Assembly: GCF_963678635.1 (NCBI RefSeq)
Contig: NC_087063.1
Span: forward strand, 22,386,701 to 22,450,700
Source: Symsagittifera roscoffensis
Lineage: Eukaryota > Xenacoelomorpha > Acoela > Convolutidae
Reading direction: 5' to 3'
Length of the DNA stretch: 64,000 bases
Of the stretch, positions 47,001-56,438 are shown one piece after another; the stretch's first letter is position 1; each line of letters begins with the position of its first letter. The translations under genes were made by a program, and so were the position numbers. The notes under the pieces are model-generated. The model made no database searches, was not told the origin of the DNA, and saw only the letters and a program-made list of their open reading frames with translations.

Positions 47001-48983
47001 AGAGTCTTTAGCTGATAGAGTCACCAGTGGAAGTAAGGAGGATGCCACCCCCCCCCCCCCCTCCCTCAGGGATTCGACCCCCTGCCGACCCAAAGGGTCC
47101 CCCTTTGTACTATTTTGAATTATCCATTTTTGGCTGATGAACCAAAAATTTTTCGAAAGTGTCTTCGGCGCCAAAAAATATACTAATTTTTGAAACTATA
47201 TTTGTAAACAGTAATGCAAAACTTTGTTTGTGCAGCTATGGTTTGGAATTACTCAAAGTCGTCACTAACTTTTGACAACTGATGCAGTTTTGTCGGTTGA
47301 ACTAGCTTGTTTAGCAAACGTCTGTTTCAAGCTGTTTTGTGACTGTTTCCTTGAATGACATCTAACTGGAGTGGTGAGCTCTTTGCTGGCATCCATGGTC
47401 TTGCCTCGGTTGGGAAGTGTTAGAAGAACTGGGACTAGAATGAGAGCGAGAGCACATTCTAACATGAAGCCCATCCACCAGGCCCCCATGAAGCTGTCAT
47501 CCTCAGTCGACATAGCCCAGCTCCTAAACATTTTCACCTCAATGATTTTTATAACATGTTTCATTAGGTCAGCATCAGTAACTTGAACCTAAGCTTGTGA
47601 TTAAATGTTTTTTTTTCAAGATGTCAGTCCTAAATTGTTCTTGAAATTCAAAGAGCTGTAAAGCAATTTATTGTTTTTCTTCTGAAATTGTAAAGTTGAA
47701 GTATTCTTCAATAAATTGAGTCATTTTTTTCTGTTTCCTTGCCTTCGTTATTCTTTTCCACCTGTCAGTTGGCTTTGTTTGAATTTGGCTATTTTCAATT
47801 GGTTTTCAAAGTTGATTAAAAGTAACTCACGAGTAACTCAAAAGTCAAAAGTAACTCACGAGAAGTCTATTGGCATGCTGAGAAATGATCCACTGAGAAC
47901 AAATCCAAGAGCAGGCGCCAGAAGACCAATGGCATGGAACCAGCCTTAAATAAAGTGAAACAATGAACGATATTTCGAGCCTTAATTTTCCAGATTTGAC
48001 CGCAATGGTGTCACTGTCTCCAATTAATACCTGCACCGCAGAAATTCTGTTCTTACTTTTGATATTTGTTCATTATAAACAGATGATTTAAAGGTGCTGA
48101 AAAAAGATTCAGCTGATTGCGACCTACCTAAAGACCACCCTGTGTTTTCGTCGTGTTTCGATCCCTGATCCAGGTATGCAATAGCAACAGTCTGAATCGG
48201 GGTCGACCCCACTCCAATCAGGAACATCCCAGTTACGAACAGCCACTTGACCCAAGCGGGCTCCTCCCTCTCCGCCTCAGAAGACGTGGCTCCACCATTG
48301 GTAATACATCCACTAGGATCTTGAAATGCGCCCGATTTTTTAACATGGGTTACATTCAAAACACTAAACGGCTGTTCTCGGAAAAACTCGGCTGATGAGT
48401 AGCAAAAAGCACCGATAGCTATGAGACCGGCGCCCATAGCCATGATAAGAGGTTTGTTCCCTTTTCGACCGTAGAAACTGACCGGAATAACCAGTAGGAC
48501 TATTGCAACGTGAAACGATCCCTCTATCAAGCCTGTGAATTTACTGTTGAAATTGAACAACTTCTCCAGCGTCGAGTAACAGCTATTGACAAATCCGGTT
48601 GTGAGTGAGGATTGAACCCCGACCAAGTAGCAAATGGCGAATAGTTGCCAGCCAGCGCGTGAATAAAGAGGAATCGACGAATTTTCAGCCCCGAGGTTTT
48701 CAATTGATTTCTTCCGTTTGTCCTTCTTGTGAGCATTTTCTTCAAAAGATCCCTCGCAAAGATCCTTTGCGTCTGAATGAGTAGTCATTGCACCGTCGTG
48801 AGCACCTTGAGTTAGAAAGTATTCTTCGGATTGGTTTCCTTTTGAACTTCGTTTGAATTTGTCCCAGAAAGTTGACATTATTGACCGATTATTTGAAGTA
48901 GCTTGCCCTTGAGTGTCGAATTGATGTTCGTTTGTGGATGAACTTTCGGTGGTCCTTTGGTGCGAGGCTTCTTTAATAGTCAT
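36053..48983 (-). CDS. Solute carrier organic anion transporter (SLCO/OATP family), complete
   Basis: Twelve-helix plasma-membrane transporter for amphipathic organic anions. Coding exons, minus strand in order: 48983-48128, 47944-47860, 47523-47270, 45657-45328, 44321-44171, 38516-38351, 36742-36053. Phases fit throughout (2532 nt, 843 residues plus TGA at 36053-36055). Seen: a ~105-residue hydrophilic N-terminus; the first helix near GWQLFAICYLVGVQSS; TGLIEGSFHVAI; the OATP signature as FMGAWWMGFM at 325-334 (family consensus RWxGAWWxGFL); GAIISGYLIKR in exon 5; a Cys-rich extracellular loop across exons 6-7 (CPYG, SPCILDC, GSCGQQ, CEPGEC) where OATPs have a Kazal-like domain; LGIQWVFFRLLGMIPGPLVYG near the end; and a ~90-residue cytoplasmic tail. 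It is longer than typical OATPs (640-750). Intron 5 carries the LINE. Start ATG 48983 has a good context (AAGATGA). The subfamily is not assigned. Confidence 0.95.
36743..38350 (-). other. SLCO intron 6
   Basis: 1.6 kb, largely without recognised features. It contains a GT-rich stretch running into a 19-base G tract at 38036-38054. Confidence 0.5.
38757..39095 (+). mobile_element. MITE-like element R5, left part, split by the LINE
   Basis: Begins GGGGCGAATCTAGGATGTTC, with GCGCCGCAGG and ACTATATATTGGCGCCAAAG inside. It breaks off at GGGGGTCGAATC (39095), where the LINE begins. The continuation, AATCCCTGAGGGG, resumes at 43983 on the other side of the LINE and runs into a G tract. Confidence 0.75.
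39249..39403 (+). repeat. Three copies of a 26-nt motif in the LINE 5' UTR
   Basis: Copies at 39249-39274, 39311-39336 and 39378-39403, spaced 62 and 67 bases. The core is CCAGCTCATTTTAGAGCGG followed by AAACGAC; the last two copies are identical and the first is diverged. GCTC and GAGC can pair around an ATTTTA loop. Confidence 0.9.
39432..40214 (+). CDS. LINE ORF1: PHD-type zinc finger and coiled-coil protein
   Basis: 260 residues. The N-terminus carries a PHD-like Cys/His cluster: CTVCQ (6-10), CVGC (20-23), HSACIGL (28-34) and WSCPDC near 47-52. A likely coiled coil follows (ELRQELFSIKTMAQDVHEL and on, about 64-95), then a basic stretch (TKRKGSKDRNDRRPKK, about 136-151) and a C-terminal part beginning RRHLYVGRIKQ that may be RRM-like. 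ORF1 proteins of CR1-type LINEs bind element RNA, and several carry PHD fingers; many also carry an esterase, which here is absent from ORF1 and found in ORF3. A same-frame open stretch at 39222-39428 ends in TGA one codon before this ATG. ORF2 begins 39 bases after its stop. Confidence 0.92.
   Translation: MSSLHCTVCQNALTNQSVKCVGCQASAHSACIGLNTADKVVGHIEWSCPDCGTCKRDLFRVIDELRQELFSIKTMAQDVHELKSELLSLKQYREPSSIIEKNKTNYAGAAKFNLNSSAFIRNARESVSSEAGSSRVTKRKGSKDRNDRRPKKLLITGEVVTEALKGVEKPPPRRHLYVGRIKQTNDESDIVAWCQSKGFPLNHIREITKENSRHKSFHCVFDGEHATIIDQPNSWPENVVINRYYLDAEARTWLRTLKSD
40254..43082 (+). CDS. LINE ORF2: APE-type endonuclease and reverse transcriptase
   Basis: 942 residues, intact. The protein nicks target DNA and primes reverse transcription of the element RNA. 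N-terminal apurinic-endonuclease-like domain (about 1-215): NIRSLAKK, ITETWL with E34, YRPPSG, LLGDFNLDL with D143 and N145, YSDHH with D206 and H207. RT domain (about 480-760): YRPIANLMFISKVFERI, QSAYRKHFSTETALL, LDLSAAFDTIDH (D574 in the first aspartate motif), VPQGSLLGPLLF (about 626-637) and YADDT at 658-662, the catalytic centre. The C-terminal part ends with the FRFAAAHHWNSLPCNLK type of motif usual in CR1/L2/Rex-like elements. No frameshift or stop was seen. The stop TAA (43080-43082) is 11 bases from the ORF3 ATG. Confidence 0.97.
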   Translation: MKVGVINIRSLAKKVNQIQSILAIEQVDILIITETWLKPDTEYILNQCIDSSNEYRYHHVSRTAKIGGGVAIISREELQGERILSHLSDDGEFLVITVVTRKVKITIAAIYRPPSGNYNEFFNELTENILASSIETQILLLGDFNLDLENRRCAKSNTFCSILLEYNLEQIVKKATHEYGKILDLIICSNPELCSPVRNEHVEYSDHHLLTFTYEIAIQRKDKTRLTIYDWNNTDWKHLETEIDQSLILNLNTSDPNEMAENFIEILQLLKTDYVPTKTKVVKNRFCNFYDKELADVKRKRRKLERVMRVNPGLENETAFKEYLKKCKDLFREKKLIYFSRRFELSNSHSLKFRELKRLAGEKQQNVLPLIYSSDYELAENFNQFFIQKVRNLVANVKSNGISPPLFAFTAVSSFQFQYVTIDELEEAVRMVSNANSREDILKTIDMKRIAHSWKDYSIIMINNCIDQSKFPKCLKRAVITPLFKDHKLDQNVLNSYRPIANLMFISKVFERILYKQLDQYLSSYNLLDEHQSAYRKHFSTETALLKTTDDLLTSLDNKRQVLLIALDLSAAFDTIDHKTLRKIMKNRIGMTNDAVDLILSYLENRTQIVAINDVLSNSQELEFGVPQGSLLGPLLFSIYLTPLNDIIGSTKFSYQVYADDTTLYCEIKNESEVAEIERSLVIISNWFSSMGLMLNESKSQVINLATSKSKGLTNGSILIENSTVKLMKSTENSVKSLGCLIDRSLSLKKQIDSVCGASYHSLRKLYSIRFYLDFENRNMLARMLVLSRLDYCNSLYSSLPNYLLYKLQKVQNSACRFVFGLKKSTSITPYLHDLHWLPIKSRVIFKVLTIVHKCIFNPQIVPSYLSKYFSLQKSSSRFSERTMVIKKPLVNTNYGKRTFRFAAAHHWNSLPCNLKLPNETEFRKQLKTYLFNQYYYETCFS
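43094..43750 (+). CDS. LINE ORF3: SGNH-hydrolase-like esterase with Arg-rich tail
   Basis: 218 residues from ATG 43094, 11 bases after the ORF2 stop and in another frame; the frame is also open a little upstream (from 43070, non-ATG), overlapping ORF2. SGNH blocks are visible: VLGSSLVYG (47-55), where GSS replaces the usual GDS and S51 would be the nucleophile; PGGTLSTL (67-74); IMGGTNNLF (93-101), like the GxND block; and ADGLHPTANG (179-188), the DxxH block with D180 and H183. The C-terminus is KRRQRRRRR (210-218), strongly basic. Esterases of this kind are known in ORF1 of CR1-like LINEs; a separate ORF after the RT is unusual to my knowledge. Translation by termination-reinitiation is inferred from the spacing. 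Activity is untested. Confidence 0.85.
   Translation: MTETRKVGIQKLNETLRLRNVHVETRFLPKRRIILSSDKIKRVTYAVLGSSLVYGIFLPDSVTVSCPGGTLSTLCSDQFLNDMKNLDVQTVLIMGGTNNLFDRSGRQSLGATEVAEEMESAIFRLLDCNFEVGVMSLISREGERSLIRRVNKCYRNLTAWYKIPLFKTVKFSYRRHVCADGLHPTANGVRELAKDFYDAFRSIENPMAVKRRQRRRRR
43756..43844 (+). repeat. Two copies of the LINE 26-nt motif in the 3' UTR
   Basis: Copies at 43756-43781 and 43819-43844, 63 bases apart, each beginning CCAGCTCATTTTAGAG; the last six to eight bases differ from the 5' copies. Confidence 0.88.
43962..44014 (+). repeat. LINE (GAT)n tail, MITE remnant and 23-base G tract
   Basis: The (GAT)n repeat marks the 3' end of the LINE at 43981. GAATCCCTGA after it is the interrupted R5 element, followed by G at 43992-44014. 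The terminal ATCTAAATCCGCCC of R5 is missing here. Confidence 0.75.
44322..45327 (-). other. SLCO intron 4
   Basis: About 1 kb, AT-rich, with no repeat or exon recognised. Confidence 0.5.
45658..47269 (-). other. SLCO intron 3 with an R5 fragment
   Basis: Contains about 1.2 kb of non-coding sequence without a recognised feature and a reversed R5 piece at about 47010-47205. Confidence 0.5.
47010..47205 (-). mobile_element. MITE-like element R5, partial copy, minus orientation
   Basis: Reverse-strand landmarks: CCCTCAGGGATTCGACCCCC, CTGCCGACCCAAAGGGTCCC and GGCGCCAAAAAATATACTAA. It begins with a 14-base C run (47048-47061) at the position of the G tract in the copy at 43992. Confidence 0.7.
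47600..47780 (+). repeat. R1 tail fragment in SLCO intron 2
   Basis: Contains TAAATTGTTCTTGAAATTCA, AAAGAGCTGTAAAGC and CACCTGTCAGTTGGCTTTGT, the 3' part of family R1. Confidence 0.55.
47821..47862 (-). repeat. Duplicated 5' splice site of SLCO exon 2
   Basis: On the minus strand CTCGTGAGTTACTTTT occurs twice, 29 bases apart. The first copy (GT at 47859-47858) is the donor that keeps the frame. The second (GT at 47830-47829) would add 29 bases and put a TGA in frame immediately. Confidence 0.75.
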
Positions 48984-49068
48984 CTTGGATTCTTCTGGTT
49001 TGTTGGCAACTCTCTTTGGTTAATATTGGTTGTCACTTTCGCCAGAAGCTGGTGTTTGTTCAAACTCC
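48984..49068 (-). other. 5' UTR portion of SLCO coding exon 1
   Basis: On the minus strand, the acceptor TATTTCTTGGCAG ends at 49069, so about 85 untranslated bases precede the start codon. This implies at least one upstream non-coding exon. Confidence 0.55.
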
Positions 49069-51394
49069 CTGCCAAGAAATAGAGATACAATTGGCACCTG
49101 GATTTACCAATCTCACGAATTTTATCGTTTTTATTTTTGTGTTCAACTCATAAATCAATGAATCTAAGCTAGTGCGAGAAGACTTTCGAAGCGAATTTAA
49201 GAAATCTTTCAGAAGATGGCACTAAATGTGACGCCAGTATATGAATAAATAAAGAGTAAGTCCTTGGATTGTTTCTTGATAAGTGAATTCGTTTCTTTGG
49301 TTTGATTTATCGGAAATGCTCGAGCGATTGATAGAATGTGAGTTCAGTCGAAATTGGTATTTTTTCTTTGTTCCGCAAATGTCAGCGTGTTTGTGAGGAG
49401 CTGTAACAACGCATGGAATGGTAAATACAATTGAATAGTCCTCCTTTCAATCTTGCTTCGTGAAATTATGGTATTATCAGCCAATAAGATTACTTAGAGC
49501 CAAACAAATTACAGTGAAACAGGGATAAAAGGTGATTGTCTGTTCTCACATACCATTATATGAAGAAAATTGGTAAGTCTAAGCTTTTGGTCAAAAATTA
49601 TTTGAAAAGACAATTGCGTAGCAGCAATATTTTCTGTTGAAACCGGAAAACTCTCCTTTTTTGTACAATGAAAACGGCGATAATTCAGAGACTTATCATT
49701 TTCAAACGTAGCCCTGTTACAATTGTAAAATAGCAATGTTTGAAAATCACAATTCTCTGAATTAGCGCTGTTTTTTTTTGTAATAGAAATGGCGAGTTTT
49801 CCGGTTTCAACGTAAAATATCGATTTTTAATATAGAATACAGGAATAACAGAAAGCTCAGAATTGACTTTTTTGCTCAAGTAATATTGCTGTCTAGATAG
49901 ATTAGCTGTATTTGACGTCATAACGTCAAATAGTATGTGGGACAGAAAAATGTTTTCCAATGAAGGCAAAATTTCAATTGATTGTACGTGAGTTTCCGTC
50001 TTTTCAGTTTCAATGTCCACATCTTAAGGCATTAATTTTTCACTTATGCTTTTGGGCCAAGGTGTTGCCATGCTTCCAGCTGCCATAGAGTTTGTCATTA
50101 GGCATGTTTCGAGTTTTAATGATCGTTTCCAAAAGTATGGAGTTTTTATCGCCTGAAATGTTTTTGCTTTTAAAAATGACGGCATGTCGTATGTCGTCTC
50201 TGAATGCCAAAATTGTTAGATGTATTTTGTCGAAACTCAGAAATCACTCCTTATGGAAGCCTATTTAAAGTACTCTTTTTGCGGTTTTGACTAATAAGCA
50301 ATGAACTGACTTCGCAAAAGTGCCGGAAAAAATCCTCTGAGGTGTCTGAAGTCATTGTTCCGAACCCTAATGGATTGGGATGCGAGTTCGGTTAGTTCTC
50401 AGCGATTTCAGCTACTACCAATATAAAGCAAATATGATTCATTCAACCGTAATTGGGATTTCGACAATAGGTTTTTTCATATTATTTCAAGTATTTTCTA
50501 GCCTATATTTTTTATCGCCTACATTTTTTATTCGAGCCTAATTTTTTTAATCAAGTTTTAAGTATAAAAGTTTCATAATTAAAGGAAAAAGGAAGTTATG
50601 CAATTAAAGGAAAAAATTGAAAAATTGATACATCAATTTCGAGATTTGTACACGCTAGACAAAAGATTTTAAGAGAGTTTTTCCGGTGAAATTTGAAAAC
50701 AGGTAGATTCAAACATTACCGCACTTAAATAGGTTTTGAACCATTTCCCCCCCCCCCCCCCCCAGTTACTCAGAAAAAATGCTAATTTTAGCTTACTCCT
50801 GAAGCTTCCTTGACAGGCTCAGTGCTTTTTGAGTCCTCCCAAGTGTACTAACTGTGAAATACTTGGAATCGATATTATTATATTGTTCTGTATAATTGTT
50901 GTAATTTTTCAATTCAATTTTGAGCAGAGAAAACTTAATTCAGGTTGTTGTTTTTTTTATTGTCAAAATTTTTGTTAGTGAAGAAAAAACTTGAAAAAGG
51001 GGTCAATTTATGTCATCTTAATGGCTTCTGATTTTTTTCTTCGTCGTAGTTTTTCCGGACGTAGTTTCCATCTATCTAGCATATTAATTCGGGTTATATT
51101 CGGTAGAAATGATTTCAAGTTAATGGCTTATCGTACTTGTTAAATTTTTTTGGAAAACAAGGACAGCGTGTTACTGTGCAGGTAGCACAGAATATTCCGA
51201 CCCTTGTCTTAAAGTAAAAAAAATCAATTTTTAAAAACAAGAAAATCATGAATAATTCTGTTTAAGTCTTTTTCTTTTTCATGCTGAAATCTTTTTAATT
51301 TTTTGAAGTGTTTGATCTCCAAAATTGTCTTGAACAACTCCAAAATTGAATTTACTCAAAAAAAAAATTAAAATTAAGCTTAACTAAGCTAAAT
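49069..51394. other. Upstream of SLCO: mostly unrecognised sequence
   Basis: Probably a 5' UTR intron of SLCO. It holds a 17-base C run at 50747-50763 and the hairpin CTGTGCAGGTAGCACAG at 51174-51190, related to the palindrome at 1494. No exon recognised. Confidence 0.45.
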
Positions 51395-51660
51395 GGCTTA
51401 ATCCTGCTCGCTCGCTTCATTCGCTCAAAATAAGACCAAAAATTAAAAGTTTCAAATGGGTTTTCTTGAAACTGATGAAAAAAATAATGTTCAAAATGTT
51501 TTAATGTCGCTCATCTCGACTGAAAATGCTTTAAATTTTTCTGGGTATATTTATGGACCCATTCTAATACTTTTTTGAGATACCTGAGTAAAAAAAATAA
51601 AACAAACCGGAAGACAAAGTCCCTCCCCATTTTCAATGGTCGGACCAACAAAGGTTTGAT
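51395..51660 (+). repeat. R4 repeat copy
   Basis: Shares CTCGCTTCATTCGCTCAAAA, GGACCCATTCTAATAC and CCCATTTTCAATGGTCGGAC with the copies near 2635 and 14385. Confidence 0.6.
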
Positions 51661-54100
51661 GATCGATTGAGTCCGGGCTAGACCTGTTTTTTTTTGACAC
51701 GGGAAGGTTTCTGTTCTGAAAATCATTTTTGAGTTAGCGTATATCTGCTTATTTTTGTCGGCTTAGTTACCTCAGCTCGCTTTTTTGGAAAAAGTTTAGC
51801 CATTTTAAACATTTCAAAACAATATATAGTTTTATTAATGGTGCAGGTAACTGAGTTCCAAAATTGTTTTTTCCCCGCTTTTTATGCCATTAAGGTTTCT
51901 TTGGCGTTAACAGTTTCGCTTGTTATTTTGCTAGAATTGCGTCATATTATGTCGTTTGGAAAAAAAAGAAAAGAACTCGAAATTAAAAACTCATTGAAGC
52001 TTTGAATTTTTAATGGCTATTTTCTCCCAGACTAAATGGGCGTCTACCTAAGTTTAATCTACTCGGTAGTTTTTGTCTTAATGTTCACTGCATTAATGTA
52101 AAGTTAAAAACAAAAATGCTTTTTCTGAGAATCTAATATTGCGGCATACCTTTGGTACAAAATTTTATTGTTTCAAGCTGGCTTATTTAATCATAGTTCG
52201 CGCTAAGTGGCACATAAGCCGCAAATTGATTTCAAAATGTTGGATTTGTTGTTGTATATAAGGTAACTTTGCTGTTTCTGTGATCTCTCTATCCCATTCA
52301 AACCCGCCGTTGAAATCATTTAACCACTCTTCTGAACGATTAGATGTTTTTCGCTGGCGTACGGGATTTAGAAGTTGAAGTAAAGACATCTATTTTGGAT
52401 CCAGTTTTGTCTACTTAGGAAAAGCGATCACAGCATTTTAAAATAGTTAGCTCTGAATAACCGGATCCGTGGTTTTTGTGAAACTAGTCGTTTTTGTCGA
52501 AAATGATGTACAAAAATTTTGATTTTCACAATTTCTTCGAACTAGATTGTGTGTACGTGATTGTAAAATGTTGAGTTATGATTTCTGTCACCGTTTTGGG
52601 TTTTCGGTTGCGATGAGTATCCGCCTTAAATATCAATGTTATCCGTTGCTTACCTGTGCTGTTGATAAACCGGAGTCATCAAGAAACTGAAAGAATAAAC
52701 TCACTCTTAGAAGCACCTTACTCTCGCAAATGGATCTAAGTACTAAGTCGATGGAAGAAATAAATGGTTAAATTACCGAATAATTAGTTGATGTTTTGGT
52801 TACTATTTCGTAGAATGTCAACAACTCTGTGATTGCTTTCTGAGTCAAATTAGTGCAACATCTTAGGTTTGCCAACTTTCGGTAAGGTTAATTATATTTG
52901 CCCATTAGATATTCGGATTATCTGATGGTTTGGAGCTGATGTTTCAAAAGACACACAAGTTTGAGAAAGGTTAAAGGAATCAAAATGGCTAGCGGTGGTG
53001 AAATGGTGAAACATTACCCAGCCCAGAAAAACAACCAGCCAATTGCATGTAGATCTTATCCAGGGTTTAGACAGCGGTGCTCCCTAATGAGCTGAACATT
53101 TTAAACAATTCAAATCAAGCTGAAATTCCGGTTTAGAAGGAATAAGAAATTTGAACTGACTGCAATGGTAGTGTGTTATTTTAAAATGCGTTTTTCCTTT
53201 AGAATTTTTTTAATTGACACAAGTGTTTCCTGGGAGAGTTGTCTCGAGCTTTTCAAAGCTCCGGTCAGAAAAGAATTTAATAAATATCTGGCTTTGAAGG
53301 TGTGACTTGTTTTTCTATCACAAATAACCAATATACAAAAGCGACACAAGCCCAGGTAGTATCAAAATGAACTGGACTTAAAGTGGAATGAAAAATGAAT
53401 TCAAGTATAAGTACGAGCCTTCTTTTTTTTTTCAGCCTAAGTCGCAAACATTGGTGCCACTTTATAGCTTTTTGATAGCATCTGCTTTGTCATTCAAATA
53501 GTAATAAGTTAGGACGGTTTATGCATTTTTAATTTATCAAATGAACCGAAAAAAGTGATTTGTTTCAATTACCATAGCAATAATGAAAACTCGATTTCAG
53601 AAATGTTGTTACTCAATATATCTCGCAATTTTTTGAGATGCATAATTTAAACACGATTTGTTACATGTAACGTTACTGTGGATGCCTTCAGTTAGTTATA
53701 TTCCAAATTATTACTGGCAAAATTGAGTCGATTTGCGTTTGATGACATTTTTGCTGAATGGCTTGGCAATTTTTTTTATTTCTACTTTTTTTATTTCACG
53801 TGATAGGGCTGCTTTTTGGTCGTGTTCTTGCAAGTGTTTGCGAAGCGCAACTTCTCTTCTGCTTATATACTTAATTACGGGCTTCACTATCTCGCCTTGT
53901 TTTAGCTTTATTAATATAATATTTTTGCAAATTTAACGAATTTTTTCACGTTTAAGTTATAACGTATAATGGTTAAGATGTATATATTTTTTCGCTTTTC
54001 TATTTGAGCTCAGTGTTTATTTCACCAATTATGAAATAGGCCAGTCAATAGTGAGATGCTGTAAGTTTTCTCCCAGGGTCGCGATTTTGTTTACGAGATA
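51661..54100. other. Largely unrecognised non-coding stretch
   Basis: Contains the candidate 33-nt exon at 52654-52686 and R3 pieces near 53430-53500 and 53800-53870 (GTTTGCGAAGCGCAACTTCT). An open minus-strand frame at 52183-52389 has protein-like composition but no recognised family. Confidence 0.4.
52654..52686 (-). other. Candidate 33-nt non-coding SLCO exon
   Basis: On the minus strand a strong acceptor (GTTTATTCTTTCAG) and a strong donor (CAG then GTAAGC) bracket 33 bases that start TTTCTTGATGACTCCGG. It lies upstream of the SLCO 5' UTR acceptor in the right orientation. Inferred from splice signals only. Confidence 0.35.
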
Positions 54101-54109
54101 CGACCTTCT

Positions 54110-54800
54110 TTCATGATTTTTTTTCAGTAAGTTTCAGAAAATTTATATTTAATTACCTTCAAAAAATTTGGAACTCTTCACCCTGTAGTTTTTCAGGGTC
54201 TCCTCTAGAGATGCAAATCTAGCCTTTGAATGTGACTGCTCAAATGCTTTTAGTTTCCGAGATATTTAGCTTTTTATGATTTTTTCAAAAAGGGTGCTCT
54301 AAGGGGTTGCGATTGTTGCCTCTAATTGTGATTCTAATCCTTCAAGTTTCCGAGATTTGACACTTTTGTATGATTTTTTCATGATATACTTTATGCTTTT
54401 TTTATGATATACTTCACAAAGTTTCAAATTCCCAACCCTGTAGTTCGGTTATTTTAGGGTGCTCTAACGGGTTGCAAATCTTGTCTCCAAATGGGACTTC
54501 TCGAATGCTTTAAGTTTCCCAGATCTGAAGTTTTTAAGATTTTTTCATGAAATTTTGAGAGAAAGAAATTTTCAAGAAATCTGGACTCCAAACAGGACTG
54601 CTTAAGATCTTTTACTTAGCTAGATATCACGTTTTTCTGATCTTTGTAAAATTATCAAAAATTTTAAATTGAAAAAAATTTAAGGTTTGAAACTGTTGAC
54701 CTTTTAATGGGGTGCTGTCAGCTTACTACTAGCAGTTAAAGATGTGGCCTCAGTCTTAATTTTTTGACTCAATCTTTTGAGGCTTTCAAATTTCACGTTT
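54110..54800 (+). repeat. Degenerate tandem repeat, unit about 130-170 bp
   Basis: Units share AGTTTCC(C/G)AGAT, then a stretch rich in GATTTTTTCA, then AGGGTGCTCTAA(C/G)GGGTTGC and TTGCCTC or TTGTCTCC; clear joints lie near 54290 and 54460. A related scrap occurs at 63955-63980. Confidence 0.55.
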
Positions 54801-56438
54801 TTTATGATTATTCATGATCTTACGTATAAAGAAGTAAACTCAGAAACAAGAGTCTGCTATTTTGAAATTGATTCCGTCTATTGTTACGGTTGCATTCCTT
54901 TCGTTGTTTTTCATATATTTTATGTAAATCAATTTTTACGTTCATGATAGAAGTATCGGAGGCGCGTTGCACGTTAGTTAACTTAAAATTGAAGGTTTTT
55001 TTCCTGTGAGCTACCTGATAGATAGACCTATGCAATGATGGACCTGTAATGATGGACCTATTTTAACAAATAAAGATTTTTCAAGTTTGATTAACTTTTT
55101 TGCGCACCGACCGATAACCGTGAGTTTTCTTAGACTCTTTTCAAAGTTCCAGAATTCTTAAATTTCTAATCGGATTCAACGATAGGAGAAAATTTCTGAA
55201 GTCTGCGCTTACCTGCTTTTTGACGGTTTGCTCAGTATGGGAATATGCGGATGATTAAAATATTTGTAATTCCCACATGGAAGGAAATGTAACGAGACGT
55301 CAGTCCCACTCTCTATCTATTATCGCTATCTCCACCAATTTTTACACAACATCGATGGTTATTATACGGTAGTAACTAAGACACGTGAAATCATAGATTG
55401 GGTTATCCGGGGTTAACTAAAAGGTTATTAAGGGTAAGTTATCGTTTGGGTGATATGAGATAAAAAGGAAGTAGCGTGCGGACTAGCGGTGAAAGGTTGT
55501 TCATCTATAAATTAGTTCAAATATTTTCTATGCAATATGACCCACGATTCCCAGTAGCAAAAACTCAGCGCCTCGCTCTCTCTCTCTCTCTATCTATCTA
55601 TCTCTTTCTGTATTTTGATGAATTAATGATGAACGAAAGTGAAGAATGAACGGAAGATGGTAGGGTTGTTTTTTCTTCTCCTTGTCATTAACTAGAGAAT
55701 TTTTGGTATAAATTTCTTTTTTGTCCTGCCGAAGCTACGTATTGAGTTTCAAATTGAAAACTTCATCTGTTTTAAGTTGCTCATTTTGAGCTCTTGAGAC
55801 GAACAACTGTGGGTTCCGGTGATATCGCTGCGTATTTTATTTTTTCCTTCGCCCGTTGGCAGTGTGTTAAGTACTTGCTAGGGTGAAGTGGAATTAAAAG
55901 GAAGTTATTAGTTATAAACCAGCAGGAAAATCGTGATTAAAATTATTTCAGTTTTATATTGGGCAGGGCATATTTGCGTGACGTAAGCCGTTGTTCCATT
56001 TTTTGTCATTTTCAGTTCCTTTAGGTTCCATAAAGTTCTGGCCAGTTAAATCTGTCTGTTTTACATCAATTTTCATCCAAAATAAAATTCCAATCAAATT
56101 TATCGAGTTTTCATTTTGGTTTTAAAACTTCTTGGAAGCCTCTACACTAATGACACAAAAACCAATAATCAAGTTTTAAATATAGATTGTTCGCAAAAGA
56201 GTATTTCATTTTTTGCTAGCGTGAAAGCTATTGTTAAAAATTCTATTTTGAATTCACATCTTTAGTAGCTATTTTGTTATATCTCTTAATCAATCCACAA
56301 TCTATAATTACATAATCTCTAATAAGTCTAGAGATAGATTGTCATAAGATTGTAAATCTGGAGGTAGGAGGTTCAGTTTTATTTGGGATATTTTTAGCTG
56401 TCAAGTCTTATTTGCTTATTTTTTGTTTTATGTTATTT
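54801..56438. other. Non-coding stretch with a CT/TATC microsatellite
   Basis: Holds the candidate SLCO first-exon donor at 55213 and a (CT)n(ATCT)n microsatellite at about 55574-55604. Nothing else recognised. Confidence 0.45.
55213..55270 (-). other. Candidate first non-coding SLCO exon (left edge is the donor)
   Basis: On the minus strand AAAAAGCAG is followed by GTAAGCGCAG, a strong donor with the exon ending at 55213. The transcription start is not defined, so the right edge is nominal. Confidence 0.25.
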
